A stretch of DNA of 30,824 nucleotides from positions 1 through 30,824 of the forward strand of contig DJRK01000113.1 of NCBI GenBank assembly GCA_002440065.1, given 5' to 3'. The position numbers were made by a program, and so were the translations under genes. This DNA is from Atopobium sp. UBA6362 (lineage in GTDB: Bacteria > Actinomycetota > Coriobacteriia > Coriobacteriales > Atopobiaceae). Under the pieces are notes generated by a model. The model was not told the DNA's origin. It searched no databases and saw only the letters and a list, made by a program, of their open reading frames with translations. Of this stretch, positions 7,168-15,605 are shown one piece after another (the first letter of the stretch is position 1; every line of letters begins with the position of its first letter).

Positions 7168-8495
7168 GCGCCGCCGCGCCCGACGGGCATGACCAGGCAC
7201 GGCTCGACCGGATCCGGAAGTGGCGCCCGCGGGCGCTCGCCGTGTGGACGGTCGTCGGGCTCTTCGTCGCCGCCTGGATGATCATCGGGGCGCTCAGCTT
7301 CGTGGACCAGGCGCTCGAGCTCGTCCTCGTGGGCGGGGTCGTGGGCTTCATCTGCAGCCCGCTCACGAACCGTCTCGAGGACGCGCGCCTGCCGCGCGGC
7401 GTCGCGGCGCTGCTGTCGCTCGCGGCGTTCCTCTTGGCGCTCGTCGTCCTTCTCTCCGTCGTGGGCGGGCCGCTCATGGAGGAGCTGCTCGTGCTCCTGC
7501 GCAACGTGCCGACCTACCTCGACCAGGCGCAGAGGGCCCTCGCGACCTTCTGGAACACGTGGGGCGAGTCCGCCGACGCCAACGTCCAGAGCACGGTGAA
7601 CGCCCTTATGGGCACCGTCTCCACCATGGGCGCCTCCATGGCCTCCGACCTTGCGAGGACCATCTCGAACGGCGTCTTCGCGAACATCGCCTCGCTCGTG
7701 GAGGACTTCACCACGCTCTTCTTGGGCCTCGTCCTCGCGTATTGGGTCGCGAAGGACTACCCGCTCATGGCGCGCGAGCTCGCGGCCATCGTGGGGCCCA
7801 ACCACAGCCGCGACGTGACGCTCATGCTCGCGGTCCTCTCGCGCTCCACGGGCGGCTACATGTACGGCACGCTCATCACCTCCATCGCGAACGGGGTCAT
7901 GGTCGCGGCGGGCCTCGCCCTCGTCGGCCACCCCTATGCGGCGCTTCTTGGCGCGCTCACGTTCGTCATGCACTTCATCCCCGTGATCGGCCCCGCGCTC
8001 TCGGCGATCCTCGCCACGCTCCTCGGCCTCTTCGTGAGCCTGGGGTTGGCGTTCTGGTCGCTCGTGATCGCCATGGTCGCGCAGAACGTCGCCGACAACG
8101 TCCTCTCGCCGTTCGTCATGCAGCGCGCGGTCCAGATCCATCCCGCGCTCTCGCTCGTGGGCATCATCGTGGGCGGCTGCCTGGGCGGCCCCATCGGCAT
8201 GGTCCTCGCGGTCCCGCTGACGGCGGCGCTGCGCGGCTTCTTCGTCTACTTCTTCGAGACGCGCACGGGCCGTCAGATCGTCTCGGAGTCGGGCGCCCTC
8301 TTCCGCGGCACGGCCTACCGCGACGCCGACGGCTCGCCCCTTCCCGAGCTCGACGCCCTGGACGACGCGGAGTTCTTCGAGGGCTCGCGCCTGCGCTACG
8401 CGCTCTCCGAGAGCGACCGCGAGGCCATCGAGGGCCGCGCGGCGGAGGCTGCCGAGCGCACCTGCGCCCTCCACCTGGACGACGACCCCAAGTAG
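7164..8495 (+). CDS. AI-2E/PerM-family transporter (membrane permease)
   Basis: 443 residues, start codon sharing ATGA with the sigma stop. Hydrophobic segments lie at about 25-45, 50-68 and 80-102. A soluble region of about 70 residues follows, and then several more segments from FLGLVLAYWVAKDYP onward, including the conserved GPxLSAILATLLGLF region and the C-terminal NVLSPFVMQRAVQIHPALSLVGII signature. This is the AI-2E transporter (TqsA/PerM/YdjZ-like) family. Members export autoinducer-2 or exchange ions (Na+/H+), and the family name is not evidence of AI-2 transport. The C-terminal 80 residues are hydrophilic, acidic and probably cytoplasmic. Its coupling to a stress sigma factor suggests a role in envelope or ionic stress (inference). 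Confidence 0.87.
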   Translation: MSAAAPDGHDQARLDRIRKWRPRALAVWTVVGLFVAAWMIIGALSFVDQALELVLVGGVVGFICSPLTNRLEDARLPRGVAALLSLAAFLLALVVLLSVVGGPLMEELLVLLRNVPTYLDQAQRALATFWNTWGESADANVQSTVNALMGTVSTMGASMASDLARTISNGVFANIASLVEDFTTLFLGLVLAYWVAKDYPLMARELAAIVGPNHSRDVTLMLAVLSRSTGGYMYGTLITSIANGVMVAAGLALVGHPYAALLGALTFVMHFIPVIGPALSAILATLLGLFVSLGLAFWSLVIAMVAQNVADNVLSPFVMQRAVQIHPALSLVGIIVGGCLGGPIGMVLAVPLTAALRGFFVYFFETRTGRQIVSESGALFRGTAYRDADGSPLPELDALDDAEFFEGSRLRYALSESDREAIEGRAAEAAERTCALHLDDDPK

Positions 8496-8502
8496 CGCCC
8501 CT

Positions 8503-8550
8503 CAATTTGGGGTCGGACCCTAAGTTAATTTGGGGTCCGACCCCAAATTG
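8503..8550. repeat. Two tandem TTTGGGGTC palindromic repeats
   Basis: Unit 1 (8503-8526) is an imperfect palindrome starting CAATTTGGGGTC; its right arm differs at two positions. Unit 2 (8527-8550) is perfect: AATTTGGGGTC (8527-8537), a central C, then GACCCCAAATT (8539-8549). They lie between the transporter stop and the alaS -10 element. The same palindrome recurs at 15606-15630. They look like REP-type or small non-autonomous elements, with no transposase in the window. Confidence 0.85.
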
Positions 8551-8557
8551 CGCGCGC

Positions 8558-8563
8558 TATACT
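8558..8563 (+). promoter_or_regulatory. -10 element (TATACT) of alaS
   Basis: TATACT begins 8 nt after the palindromic repeat and 53 nt before the alaS ATG. The -35 region would fall inside the repeat. No T-box leader fits in the short remaining 5' region. Confidence 0.5.
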
Positions 8564-8610
8564 AGGGACCAATATGCAACCGCACGGCAACCCGATCGCA
8601 GGGGAGAGAT

Positions 8611-11271
8611 ATGAGCACCGCTGATTTTCCGACCATGACCACCGCTGAGATCCGCTCCAAGTTCCTCAAGTTCTTCGAGGACCGCGGCCTCAAGCTCTAC
8701 CCGAGCTCCTCGCTCGTCCCCGACGACCCGTCGCTGCTTCTCGCCAACGCCGGCATGAACCAGTTCAAGGAGTTCTACCAGGGCAAGAGGACCATGAAGG
8801 AGATCGGCGCCTGCTCGTGCCAGAAGTGCGTGCGCACGAACGACATCGACTGCATCGGCGAGGACGGCCGTCACCTGTCCTTCTTCGAGATGCTCGGCGA
8901 CTTCTCCTTCGGCGGCGTCTCCAAGCAGCAGGCCTGCGCCTGGGCCTTCGAGCTCATCACGAAGGAGTTCAAGCTCCCGCTCGAGCGCCTCTACTTCACC
9001 GTCTTCACCGACGACGACGAGACCCACGACGTCTGGCGCTCCCTCGGCGTGCCCGAGGACCACATCTCCCGCCTGGGCGAGGACGACAACTTCTGGGCCG
9101 CCGGCCCCACAGGTCCTTGCGGCCCCTGCTCCGAGATCTACTATGACCAGGGCGAGGACGTGGGCTGTGGCAAGCCCGACTGTCGCCCCGGCTGCGACTG
9201 CGACCGCTTCCTCGAGTTCTGGAACCTCGTCTTCACGCAGTTCGACCGCCAGGAGGACGGCTCCATGCCGGAGCTGCCGCACCGCAACCTCGACACGGGC
9301 ATGGGCCTCGAGCGAATGGCCGCGATCCTGCAGCACAAGAGCGCGAACTACGACGGCGACCTCATGCAGTCCCTCATCGGCCTCGGCGAGAAGATCTCCG
9401 GCAAGAAGTACGACGCCGCCGACTACTCCGGCGCCTCCCGCTCCCTGCGCATCATCGCCGACCACTCCCGCGCCGTCGACTTCATGATCTCCGACGGCAT
9501 CCTGCCGGGCAACGAGGGCCGCGAGTACGTCCTGCGCCGCCTGCTCCGCCGCGCCGTCTTCCACGGCCGCCTGCTGGGCATCGAGGGTGCCTTCCTCACC
9601 AAGTTCATCGACGAGGTGAACCGCCTCATGGGCGAGGCCTACCCCGAGCTGCTCAAGAACGTCGCGCTCGTGAAGGGCATCGTCTCCGCCGAGGAGGAGC
9701 GCTTCTCGCAGACGCTCGACAACGGCCGCACCTACCTCGACGACGCCCTGGATGGGCTCGCCGAGGGCGCCGTGCTGCCCGGCGAGGTCGCCTTCAAGCT
9801 CCACGACACCTACGGGTTCCCCATCGACCTTACGCACGAGATCGCCGCGTCCGCCGGCCACGAGGTCGACATGGGCGCCTTCGACGCCTGCATGGCCGAG
9901 CAGAAGGAGCGCGCCCGCGCCGCGGCCAACCGCGACGCCTGGGGCGACTTCAACAACGTCTGGACGGCCCTCTCCGACAAGCTCGCCGCGACCGAGTTCG
10001 TGGGCTACGACGAGGAGAGCTGCGAGGCCAAGGTCGCGGCCATCGTCTCCAAGGGCGCCGAGGTCGAGTCCGCCCAGGCCGGCTCCACCGTCGAGGTCGT
10101 CCTCGACCGCACGCCGTTCTACGCCGAGATGGGCGGCCAGTGCGGCGACACCGGCGAGCTCGTCGCCGAGGGCCTGCGCGCCCGCGTGAGCGACACCAAG
10201 GGCAAGAACGGCCTCTACGTGCACGTGGCGAGCATCGAGGAGGGCGCCCTCAAGGTGGGCGATACCGTGTGCGCCACCATCGACCATGGCCGCCGCGAGC
10301 TCATCCGCCGCAACCACACCGCGACGCACCTGCTCGACTCCGCGCTCAAGCAGGTCCTGGGCAAGCACGTCTCCCAGGCGGGCTCCCTCGTCGAGCCTGG
10401 CCGCCTGCGCTTCGACTTCACCCACTTCGAGGCCATGACCGCCGACGAGATCTCCCGCGTCGAGGGCCTCGTGAACGCCGAGATCTTCGCCGCCGAGCCC
10501 ATCGTCACCCGCGTCATGGGCATCGAGGAGGCCAAGGCCTCCGGCGCCGTCGCGCTCTTCGGCGAGAAGTACGGCGACGTCGTGCGCGTGGTCTCCACAG
10601 GCGACTCCGACGCCCCGTTCTCCCGCGAGCTCTGCGGCGGCACGCACGCCCGCAACACCGCCGACCTCGGCCTGTTCAAGATCGTCTCCGAGTCCTCCGT
10701 GGGCTCCAACGCCCGCCGCATCGAGGCCGTGACCTCCATGGGCGCCATCGAGTACCTCGACGAGCGCATAGCCATGCTCGACGGCATCGCCTCCGAGCTC
10801 AAGTGCCGCCCGGCCGACGTCCCGGAGCGCGTGAGCGGCCTCGTGCGCGACCTGCGCGACACCGCCAAGAAGCTCGAGGCGGCCACGACCGGCGCCGGCA
10901 GCGACAAGGTCGCCGCCGCGTTCGCCACCGCCGTGGACCACGATGGCTACAAGCTCGTGGTCTCCCGCCTCGACGGCCTCACCGGCAAGGACATGCGCTC
11001 CGCCTGGGACGGCATCCGCGAGGCCGCTAAGGGCGAGCCCGTTGCCTGCGTCATCGCCTCCGCCACCCCCGACGGCAAGGTCGCCCTTCTCGCCGGCGGC
11101 ACCGACGCCGCCGTCGCGGCCGGCTTCGCCGCGGGCAACATCGTGAAGTCCATCGCCGGCCTCGTGGGCGGCCGCGGCGGCGGCAGGCCCAACATGGCCC
11201 AGGCGGGCGGCTCCGACGTCTCCGGCATCGACGCCGCGCTCGACGCCGCGAAGAAGGAGCTCGGCCTCTAG
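8611..11271 (+). CDS. alaS: Alanine--tRNA ligase
   Basis: 886 residues, full length for AlaRS. It attaches alanine to tRNA-Ala and edits Ser/Gly mischarging. The ATG at 8611 follows GGGGAGA. The aminoacylation domain starts IRSKFLKFFEDRG...YPSSSLVPDDPSLLLANAGMNQF. The tRNA-recognition domain follows, then the editing domain with its zinc-type ligands NHTATHLLDSAL (HxxxH) and CGGTHARNT (CxxxH). The C-Ala domain carries the Gly-rich GGRGGGRPNMAQAGG. A Cys-rich insertion after SEIYYD (GCGKPDCRPGCDCDRF) could bind a metal and is common in several phyla. The stop codon overlaps the ruvX GTG start. alaS-ruvX-mltG is a conserved actinobacterial order. Confidence 0.98.
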   Translation: MSTADFPTMTTAEIRSKFLKFFEDRGLKLYPSSSLVPDDPSLLLANAGMNQFKEFYQGKRTMKEIGACSCQKCVRTNDIDCIGEDGRHLSFFEMLGDFSFGGVSKQQACAWAFELITKEFKLPLERLYFTVFTDDDETHDVWRSLGVPEDHISRLGEDDNFWAAGPTGPCGPCSEIYYDQGEDVGCGKPDCRPGCDCDRFLEFWNLVFTQFDRQEDGSMPELPHRNLDTGMGLERMAAILQHKSANYDGDLMQSLIGLGEKISGKKYDAADYSGASRSLRIIADHSRAVDFMISDGILPGNEGREYVLRRLLRRAVFHGRLLGIEGAFLTKFIDEVNRLMGEAYPELLKNVALVKGIVSAEEERFSQTLDNGRTYLDDALDGLAEGAVLPGEVAFKLHDTYGFPIDLTHEIAASAGHEVDMGAFDACMAEQKERARAAANRDAWGDFNNVWTALSDKLAATEFVGYDEESCEAKVAAIVSKGAEVESAQAGSTVEVVLDRTPFYAEMGGQCGDTGELVAEGLRARVSDTKGKNGLYVHVASIEEGALKVGDTVCATIDHGRRELIRRNHTATHLLDSALKQVLGKHVSQAGSLVEPGRLRFDFTHFEAMTADEISRVEGLVNAEIFAAEPIVTRVMGIEEAKASGAVALFGEKYGDVVRVVSTGDSDAPFSRELCGGTHARNTADLGLFKIVSESSVGSNARRIEAVTSMGAIEYLDERIAMLDGIASELKCRPADVPERVSGLVRDLRDTAKKLEAATTGAGSDKVAAAFATAVDHDGYKLVVSRLDGLTGKDMRSAWDGIREAAKGEPVACVIASATPDGKVALLAGGTDAAVAAGFAAGNIVKSIAGLVGGRGGGRPNMAQAGGSDVSGIDAALDAAKKELGL

Positions 11272-11684
11272 TGCGCGCGCTCGCTTTGGACATCGGGGAG
11301 GTGCGCGTCGGGGTCGCCGTGAGCGACCCGGCCGGGCGCGTCGCCTCCCCGGTGTGTGTCCTGCCTGCCCCCGAGGTCCTCGGCAACGCGAAGACGTTCA
11401 GGCGCGTTCTCGAGGACTGGGAGCCCGAGCTCCTCGTGTGCGGCAGGCCCATGACCATGGCAGGGGAGGAGGGGCCGCAGGCCGAGCGGATCTGCGCCCA
11501 GGCGCGCCAAATAGCCGACAACTGTGGTCTTCCCCTTGAGTTTGCCGACGAGAGGCTCAGCTCCGCCGAGGCGAAGCGTATCTTACGGGAGCAGGGGTTG
11601 AGCGAGCGCTCCATGCGCGGCAAGGTCGACATGGTTGCCGCCTCGCTCTTCCTGCAAGCATGGCTCGACGCTCACCAGATCTGA
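11271..11684 (+). CDS. ruvX: RuvX/YqgF-type Holliday junction resolvase-like nuclease
   Basis: 137 residues, typical family length. YqgF-family RNase H-fold nucleases act in 16S rRNA 5'-end maturation (YqgF) or Holliday-junction resolution (RuvX). Acidic site: LALDIGEVRVGVAVSD (first Asp), ADERLSSAEA (Glu of the DER motif) and KVDMVAASLFLQAWLD (C-terminal Asp). The GRPMTMAGEEGPQAER motif stands where the family has GLPLNMDGTEGPQ. The GTG start shares its first base with the alaS TAG (TAGTG), so translation is probably coupled to alaS. mltG follows after 13 nt. Confidence 0.93.
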   Translation: MRALALDIGEVRVGVAVSDPAGRVASPVCVLPAPEVLGNAKTFRRVLEDWEPELLVCGRPMTMAGEEGPQAERICAQARQIADNCGLPLEFADERLSSAEAKRILREQGLSERSMRGKVDMVAASLFLQAWLDAHQI

Positions 11685-11697
11685 AAAGGCTCATTGC

Positions 11698-13158
11698 ATG
11701 ACCACTCCCGATAACCAACGGCCGCGCCGCGCCGCGCACTTCTCGACGCCTGCCGCGCAGCCGGGGCAGGCCCCGCAACCCACGCCGAGGCAGCATGTTG
11801 CCGTCCCACAGGCTGTTCAAGGGCAGGCCCGCACGGGCGCGCCCGCTTCCCGGCCCGCCTCCCAGCGCCCCGCGTCCCACGCGGCCGAGCGCACGGCCCG
11901 CGCTTCAGAGGCGCAGCGTCCCGCGACGCCCCTTGGCAAGGCCGCTTCCCCGCGTCGCGCCCCAGCTGCCCAGCAGCGCGCGGGCGCGGCGCAGAACCCC
12001 TTCTCCAAATCCTCCGCGCTCACCACGAACCACATCTCCGGCCGTACTGCCCAGGCGACGCGCCGCGTGAAGAACCATGACGTCAGGCGCGAGAACACGA
12101 AGAAACAGAGCCGCGCGCCCTTCTTTGCCGTGGGCCTCGCCGCGGTGATCCTCGTCGTCGCGGTCGTGCTCATCGTCGTCCCGGCCCTCACCTCGAGCAA
12201 TTCCGATACCCAGGACGTCACCGTGGGCCAGACGGTCAGCGTGAGCATCCCCGACGGCTCCGGCGCGAACGCGGTGGCGCAGGCGCTCTTCGACGCCAAG
12301 GCCATCTCGAGCAAGTCGGAGTTCCTCAAGACCCTGAGCCGCATGGGCGCCGACGCCTCCATAAAGAGCGGCACGTACAACATCACCGTGGGCAACGACA
12401 TGAACGCCCTCGTGACGCTGCTCATGAGCGGGCCCAACGCCGGCGGCCTCACGCTCACCATTCCCGAGGGTTATACCGTCGCCCGCGTCGCCGCGGCCGT
12501 CGAGCAGACGCTCGGGATCCCCGCGGACGACTTCATCGCGCAGGCCAAGGCCTCGAACTACGTCTCCGACTACGACTTCCTCGAAGGCGCCTCGAACGAC
12601 TCCCTCGAGGGCTTCCTCTTCCCCAAGACGTACAGCTTCACCGAGGGCGCCACGGCCGACGACGTGATCAAGGCCATGCTCAACCAGTTCAGGACCGAGG
12701 TCTCCCAGCTCGACATGAGCTATCCCGAGTCCCAGGGCCTCACGATCGCGCAGACGGTCAACCTCGCCTCCATCGTCGAGAAGGAGTCCACGGACGGCAC
12801 GCGCGAGCAGGTGGCCGCCGTCTTCTACAACCGCCTGGGCAACAGCGGGGACCCCAACTACGGGTTCCTTCAGTCCGACGCCACGACCGCCTACAGCGTG
12901 GGCCACGACCCGACGGCCGCCGAGGTACACGACGAGTCCGACCCCTACTCCACCTACACGCACAAGGGGCTGCCGCCCACGCCCATCTGCTGCCCGGGCC
13001 TCGCGGCGCTCCAGGCCGTGTGCTCGCCCGACCAGACGGCCCTCTCCGAGAAGGACTACTACTTCTACTTCTGGACCGACGCGAACGGCGCCACCCAGTA
13101 CAAGTTCAGCAAGACCTATGACGAGCACATGCAGGCCATCGCCGATGCAAGCAAATAA
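11698..13158 (+). CDS. mltG: Endolytic murein transglycosylase MltG (YceG-like)
   Basis: 486 residues. MltG is an inner-membrane lytic transglycosylase that cuts nascent glycan strands and sets their length. Start: ATG at 11698 (MTTPDNQ); an in-frame ATG at 11635 lies inside ruvX. A long disordered cytoplasmic tail rich in Pro/Ala/Arg/Gln (1-135) precedes one transmembrane helix (about 141-165). A LysM-like subdomain follows and then the YceG domain with LEGFLFPKTY (303-312) and the catalytic Glu361 in ASIVEKES. The downstream YNRL, LQSDATTAY and GLPPTPIC motifs are intact. Where homologues usually read PICNPG this protein has PICCPG. The 3' end overlaps the YqeG-like gene by 14 nt. Confidence 0.95.
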   Translation: MTTPDNQRPRRAAHFSTPAAQPGQAPQPTPRQHVAVPQAVQGQARTGAPASRPASQRPASHAAERTARASEAQRPATPLGKAASPRRAPAAQQRAGAAQNPFSKSSALTTNHISGRTAQATRRVKNHDVRRENTKKQSRAPFFAVGLAAVILVVAVVLIVVPALTSSNSDTQDVTVGQTVSVSIPDGSGANAVAQALFDAKAISSKSEFLKTLSRMGADASIKSGTYNITVGNDMNALVTLLMSGPNAGGLTLTIPEGYTVARVAAAVEQTLGIPADDFIAQAKASNYVSDYDFLEGASNDSLEGFLFPKTYSFTEGATADDVIKAMLNQFRTEVSQLDMSYPESQGLTIAQTVNLASIVEKESTDGTREQVAAVFYNRLGNSGDPNYGFLQSDATTAYSVGHDPTAAEVHDESDPYSTYTHKGLPPTPICCPGLAALQAVCSPDQTALSEKDYYFYFWTDANGATQYKFSKTYDEHMQAIADASK

Positions 13159-13663
13159 GACCAGGGTTTCGACCGCCGCCACCCGCTACGTGGCGGCGGT
13201 CCCGCTCATAGACGTCGCGTGGCTCCAGTCCGAGGGGATCGGGCTCGTGCTTCTCGACCGCGACAACACATGCGTGCCGCGGGACACGAAGCGCCCCCCG
13301 CGCGAGGTGCTCGACTGGCTCGAGGAGGTGCGCGCGGCAGGCATCCGGACCTGCGTCGTCTCGAACAACTTCCATACCGACCAGGTCCGCGCCTCAGCCG
13401 AGGAGCTCGGCTGCGACTTCGTCGACCACGCGATGAAGCCCGCCCCCTTCGCGCTCAAGGCGGCCATGCGCAGGATGGGCGTGGGGCCCGAGCGTACTGT
13501 CATGGTGGGCGACCAGGTCTTCACCGACGTCGTGGCCGGAAACCTCGCGGGCGTCCGCACGGTGCTCGTGCGCCCGCAGTGCCTGCGCGACCTCTGGTAC
13601 ACCTACATCTTCCGCGCCTTCGAGGCCCTGGCCCTGCGCGGGAAGCATTTCGACGGGGAGTGA
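13145..13663 (+). CDS. YqeG-family HAD phosphatase (subfamily IIIA)
   Basis: 172 residues. HAD-superfamily phosphatase of the YqeG/GEP4 type; mitochondrial GEP4 dephosphorylates phosphatidylglycerolphosphate, and the bacterial substrate is uncertain. Motif I is LLDRDNTCV (DxDNT), motif II is CVVSNN (Ser-Asn), the Lys of motif III is in HAMKPAPFAL, and motif IV is VMVGDQVFTDVVAGN (GDQxxTD). All are complete. The start is the ATG at 13145 (MQANKTRV), inside the end of mltG; the ATG at 13118 would overlap further. In Mycobacterium aroE follows mltG at this place, and in Bacillus yqeG is near aroE, so the gene may be a relic of that neighbourhood. Confidence 0.88.
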   Translation: MQANKTRVSTAATRYVAAVPLIDVAWLQSEGIGLVLLDRDNTCVPRDTKRPPREVLDWLEEVRAAGIRTCVVSNNFHTDQVRASAEELGCDFVDHAMKPAPFALKAAMRRMGVGPERTVMVGDQVFTDVVAGNLAGVRTVLVRPQCLRDLWYTYIFRAFEALALRGKHFDGE

Positions 13664-13754
13664 GCTTCTCGGCGTCCGCGGCTGCCGAGCGGGCCGCCCG
13701 CGTCGCCGGCGTTTCGAGAATGCTCCGATTGCGGACCCCTTTGCCTGCAGATGC

Positions 13755-13760
13755 TAGAAT
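13755..13760 (+). promoter_or_regulatory. -10 element (TAGAAT) before aroK
   Basis: TAGAAT ends 18 nt before the aroK ATG at 13779 and would give a leader of only about 12 nt. TTGCGG at 13729-13734 is a poor -35 with a 20-nt spacer. Confidence 0.4.
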
Positions 13761-13778
13761 CGATGCGAGCATCAAGGC

Positions 13779-14339
13779 ATGGGGGTTCGGGTGGTTCCAA
13801 ACGATTCGAGGTACGTCGTCCACGAGGGGTGCGATCACATCTTCTTCGTGGGCTTCCTGGGGGCGGGTAAGTCGACGCTTGCGCGCAACCTGGGGTCCCT
13901 CTTCCGCCGCCCATGCGTCGACACCGACCGCCTCGCCGAGCGCCTCCTGGGCAAGCCGATAGCCCAGGTCTTCGCCGAGGACGGCGAGAAGGCCTTCAGG
14001 GTCGCGGAGACCCGCGGGCTTATCTCGCTCGAGAGCCGCAAGTCGCTCCTCGTGAGCTGCGGCGGCGGCATCGTCGAGACCCGGGGAAACATCGAGCTCA
14101 TGCGCTCCATGGGCACGATCGTCTTTTTGGACGGCGACCTCTCCGACTCCCTGCGCCAGATAAAGAACACCGCGCGACGGCCCGACCTCGGCGACGCCCG
14201 GCAGGCCGCGGAGCTCTATCGGCACCGGCGCCCGCTCTACGAGGCGGCGGCCGATATCAGCATAAACATTCGAAACAAATCCTTTGAGCAGGTCGCGCTC
14301 GAGTCCGGCCAGCTTCTCTGGGAGAAGGGACTTCTATGA
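13779..14339 (+). CDS. aroK: Shikimate kinase
   Basis: 186 residues. It phosphorylates shikimate to shikimate 3-phosphate with ATP. The P-loop GFLGAGKST lies at 25-33. The shikimate-binding residues are all visible: DTD at 48-50, Phe-Arg at 73-74 in KAFRVAE, and GGG at 95-97 in SCGGGIV. The lid Arg region is NTARRPDL and the adenine/shikimate Arg is in YRHRRPLYEAAADI. The kinase therefore looks fully competent. The start is uncertain: the ATG at 13779 has only a weak AAGG nearby, and the in-frame GTG at 13791 is possible. The stop overlaps the next start (ATGA at 14336-14339). Its partner is a degenerate AroB, so its pathway role here is open. Confidence 0.9.
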   Translation: MGVRVVPNDSRYVVHEGCDHIFFVGFLGAGKSTLARNLGSLFRRPCVDTDRLAERLLGKPIAQVFAEDGEKAFRVAETRGLISLESRKSLLVSCGGGIVETRGNIELMRSMGTIVFLDGDLSDSLRQIKNTARRPDLGDARQAAELYRHRRPLYEAAADISINIRNKSFEQVALESGQLLWEKGLL

Positions 14340-15601
14340 GTGACGAGAAGACCGTCGACGAGGCGGTCGGGGCCGCTCCCGAGGCCGTGCAGGCGGCAGG
14401 GGAGGCCGCGGTGCGCCCGGCGGCGCCGGAGAACGCCGCGCAGGACGCGGCTCCCGGGGCCGCGCCTGAACCCGAGGTCTCGCCCGAACCGGAGGAGCCC
14501 GCCGTCCCCGAGGTCACGAAGCACCGCCAGTGGGTGACGCTGCGCGGGACCTCCATGGACCTCCGCGCCGGCGCCTCCATCGCCGGCGAGATCGCGCACG
14601 ACCTCGCCTCCGCGGTGGGGCGTCCCCACGCATGCCTGCTCGCCCACGTCGCCTCCGCTCCCGCGGACCTCGTCGAAGGGCTGCGCCGCGACCTGACCGA
14701 CAAGGGCTTCTTCGTGCACATGGCCGAGCTCCCCGAGGGCGACGCCGCGCACGGCGTCGAGGCGCTCTCGGCGGTGTACACGCCCCTGCGCGAGGCCGGC
14801 ATCACGGCCGACGACCTCGTGGTCGCCGTGGGCGACGGGGCCGCGCTCTCGCTCGCTGGTGCCGCCTGCATGCACTGGTGCGGCCAGACGATGATCGCCC
14901 AGGTCCCGTTGAGCTACACCGCCGCCCTCGCGGCCTCGACCACCCCTCGCGCGCTCGACGTCGCTGGGGCCGAGCGCATGGTCGCCTTCGACGGCTACGC
15001 CCGCTTCGAGATCTGCGATATCGACGTCCTCGACGCCCGGCGCGACGAGGAGGACGTCCTCATGGCCCGCGCCCTTATGGTCGCCACGGCCATGGCCGAC
15101 TCCGACAAGGCCTTCGGCAAGCTGTGGGACTCGGCCGACGCGATCCTGGCGGGTGACCGCAACGCGATCGTGGACCAGATGGTCGAGACGATCCGCGGCC
15201 GCGGCAAGATCGTGAGCTCCTCCTCGGTCGCGATCCGCCAGTCGATCGGCTACGGCGAGTCGCTCCGCCACGCCCTGCGCGGCATCGTGCCCGCCGACGT
15301 CCCCGACTCGACGCTGCTCGCCGAGTCCCTGCGCTTCGCCGCGCGCCTCTCGGTCGCGGGCGAGAACCTGTCGATCGACGACATGTTCACCCAGGACGAG
15401 CTGCTCGAGCGCCTGGGCCTGGGGACGGTAAGCTGCCCCGTCGACGCCGACGGGCTGCTCGAGGCGCTGCGCCGCGAGCGCTTCGCCCGCACGAACCGCT
15501 TCATGCTCGCCCTGCCCCGCGCCATCGGTCGCGTGCGCCTGACCGCCGTCGAGGCCGAGACCCTCGAGGAGCACGTCAAGGCCTGGTGCTCTTCTCGCTA
15601 A
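14336..15601 (+). CDS. 3-dehydroquinate synthase (AroB) homologue lacking catalytic and metal-binding residues
   Basis: 421 residues. A disordered Ala/Pro/Glu-rich N-terminus (1-62) precedes about 360 residues collinear with AroB. DDLVVAVGDGAALSLAGAA (159-177) matches the AroB NAD-binding GGGxxGDLAGF region, but GGG is GDG. The AroB segment VPTxLLAxxDxSxGGKT is VPLSYTAALAAST here, losing the Asp and Lys. The AExIK metal-Glu helix is VLMARALMVA. NxGHTxGHA is GYGESLRHALR, losing the first metal His. The HGExVxxGM segment holding the last metal His reads DSTLLAESL. All three Zn ligands are thus gone. The reading frame is intact and codon use is normal, so this looks like a maintained non-catalytic or repurposed protein. 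ATGA overlap with aroK. A palindromic repeat begins 5 nt after the stop. Confidence 0.8.
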   Translation: MSDEKTVDEAVGAAPEAVQAAGEAAVRPAAPENAAQDAAPGAAPEPEVSPEPEEPAVPEVTKHRQWVTLRGTSMDLRAGASIAGEIAHDLASAVGRPHACLLAHVASAPADLVEGLRRDLTDKGFFVHMAELPEGDAAHGVEALSAVYTPLREAGITADDLVVAVGDGAALSLAGAACMHWCGQTMIAQVPLSYTAALAASTTPRALDVAGAERMVAFDGYARFEICDIDVLDARRDEEDVLMARALMVATAMADSDKAFGKLWDSADAILAGDRNAIVDQMVETIRGRGKIVSSSSVAIRQSIGYGESLRHALRGIVPADVPDSTLLAESLRFAARLSVAGENLSIDDMFTQDELLERLGLGTVSCPVDADGLLEALRRERFARTNRFMLALPRAIGRVRLTAVEAETLEEHVKAWCSSR

Positions 15602-15605
15602 CCCT

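Noticed and set aside
7035..8474. Minus-strand frame of 479 codons opposite the AI-2E transporter
   Set aside because: Arg/Glu/His-rich antisense artefact; the plus strand encodes a clear membrane protein.
8551..8610. T-box riboswitch upstream of alaS
   Set aside because: Too little space between the promoter and the RBS, and no T-box consensus or specifier stem is seen.
8557..10941. Minus-strand open frame of 794 codons opposite alaS
   Set aside because: It is the mirror of alaS codon bias (Val/Leu/Gly/Ala/Asp runs) and matches no family; alaS is certain.
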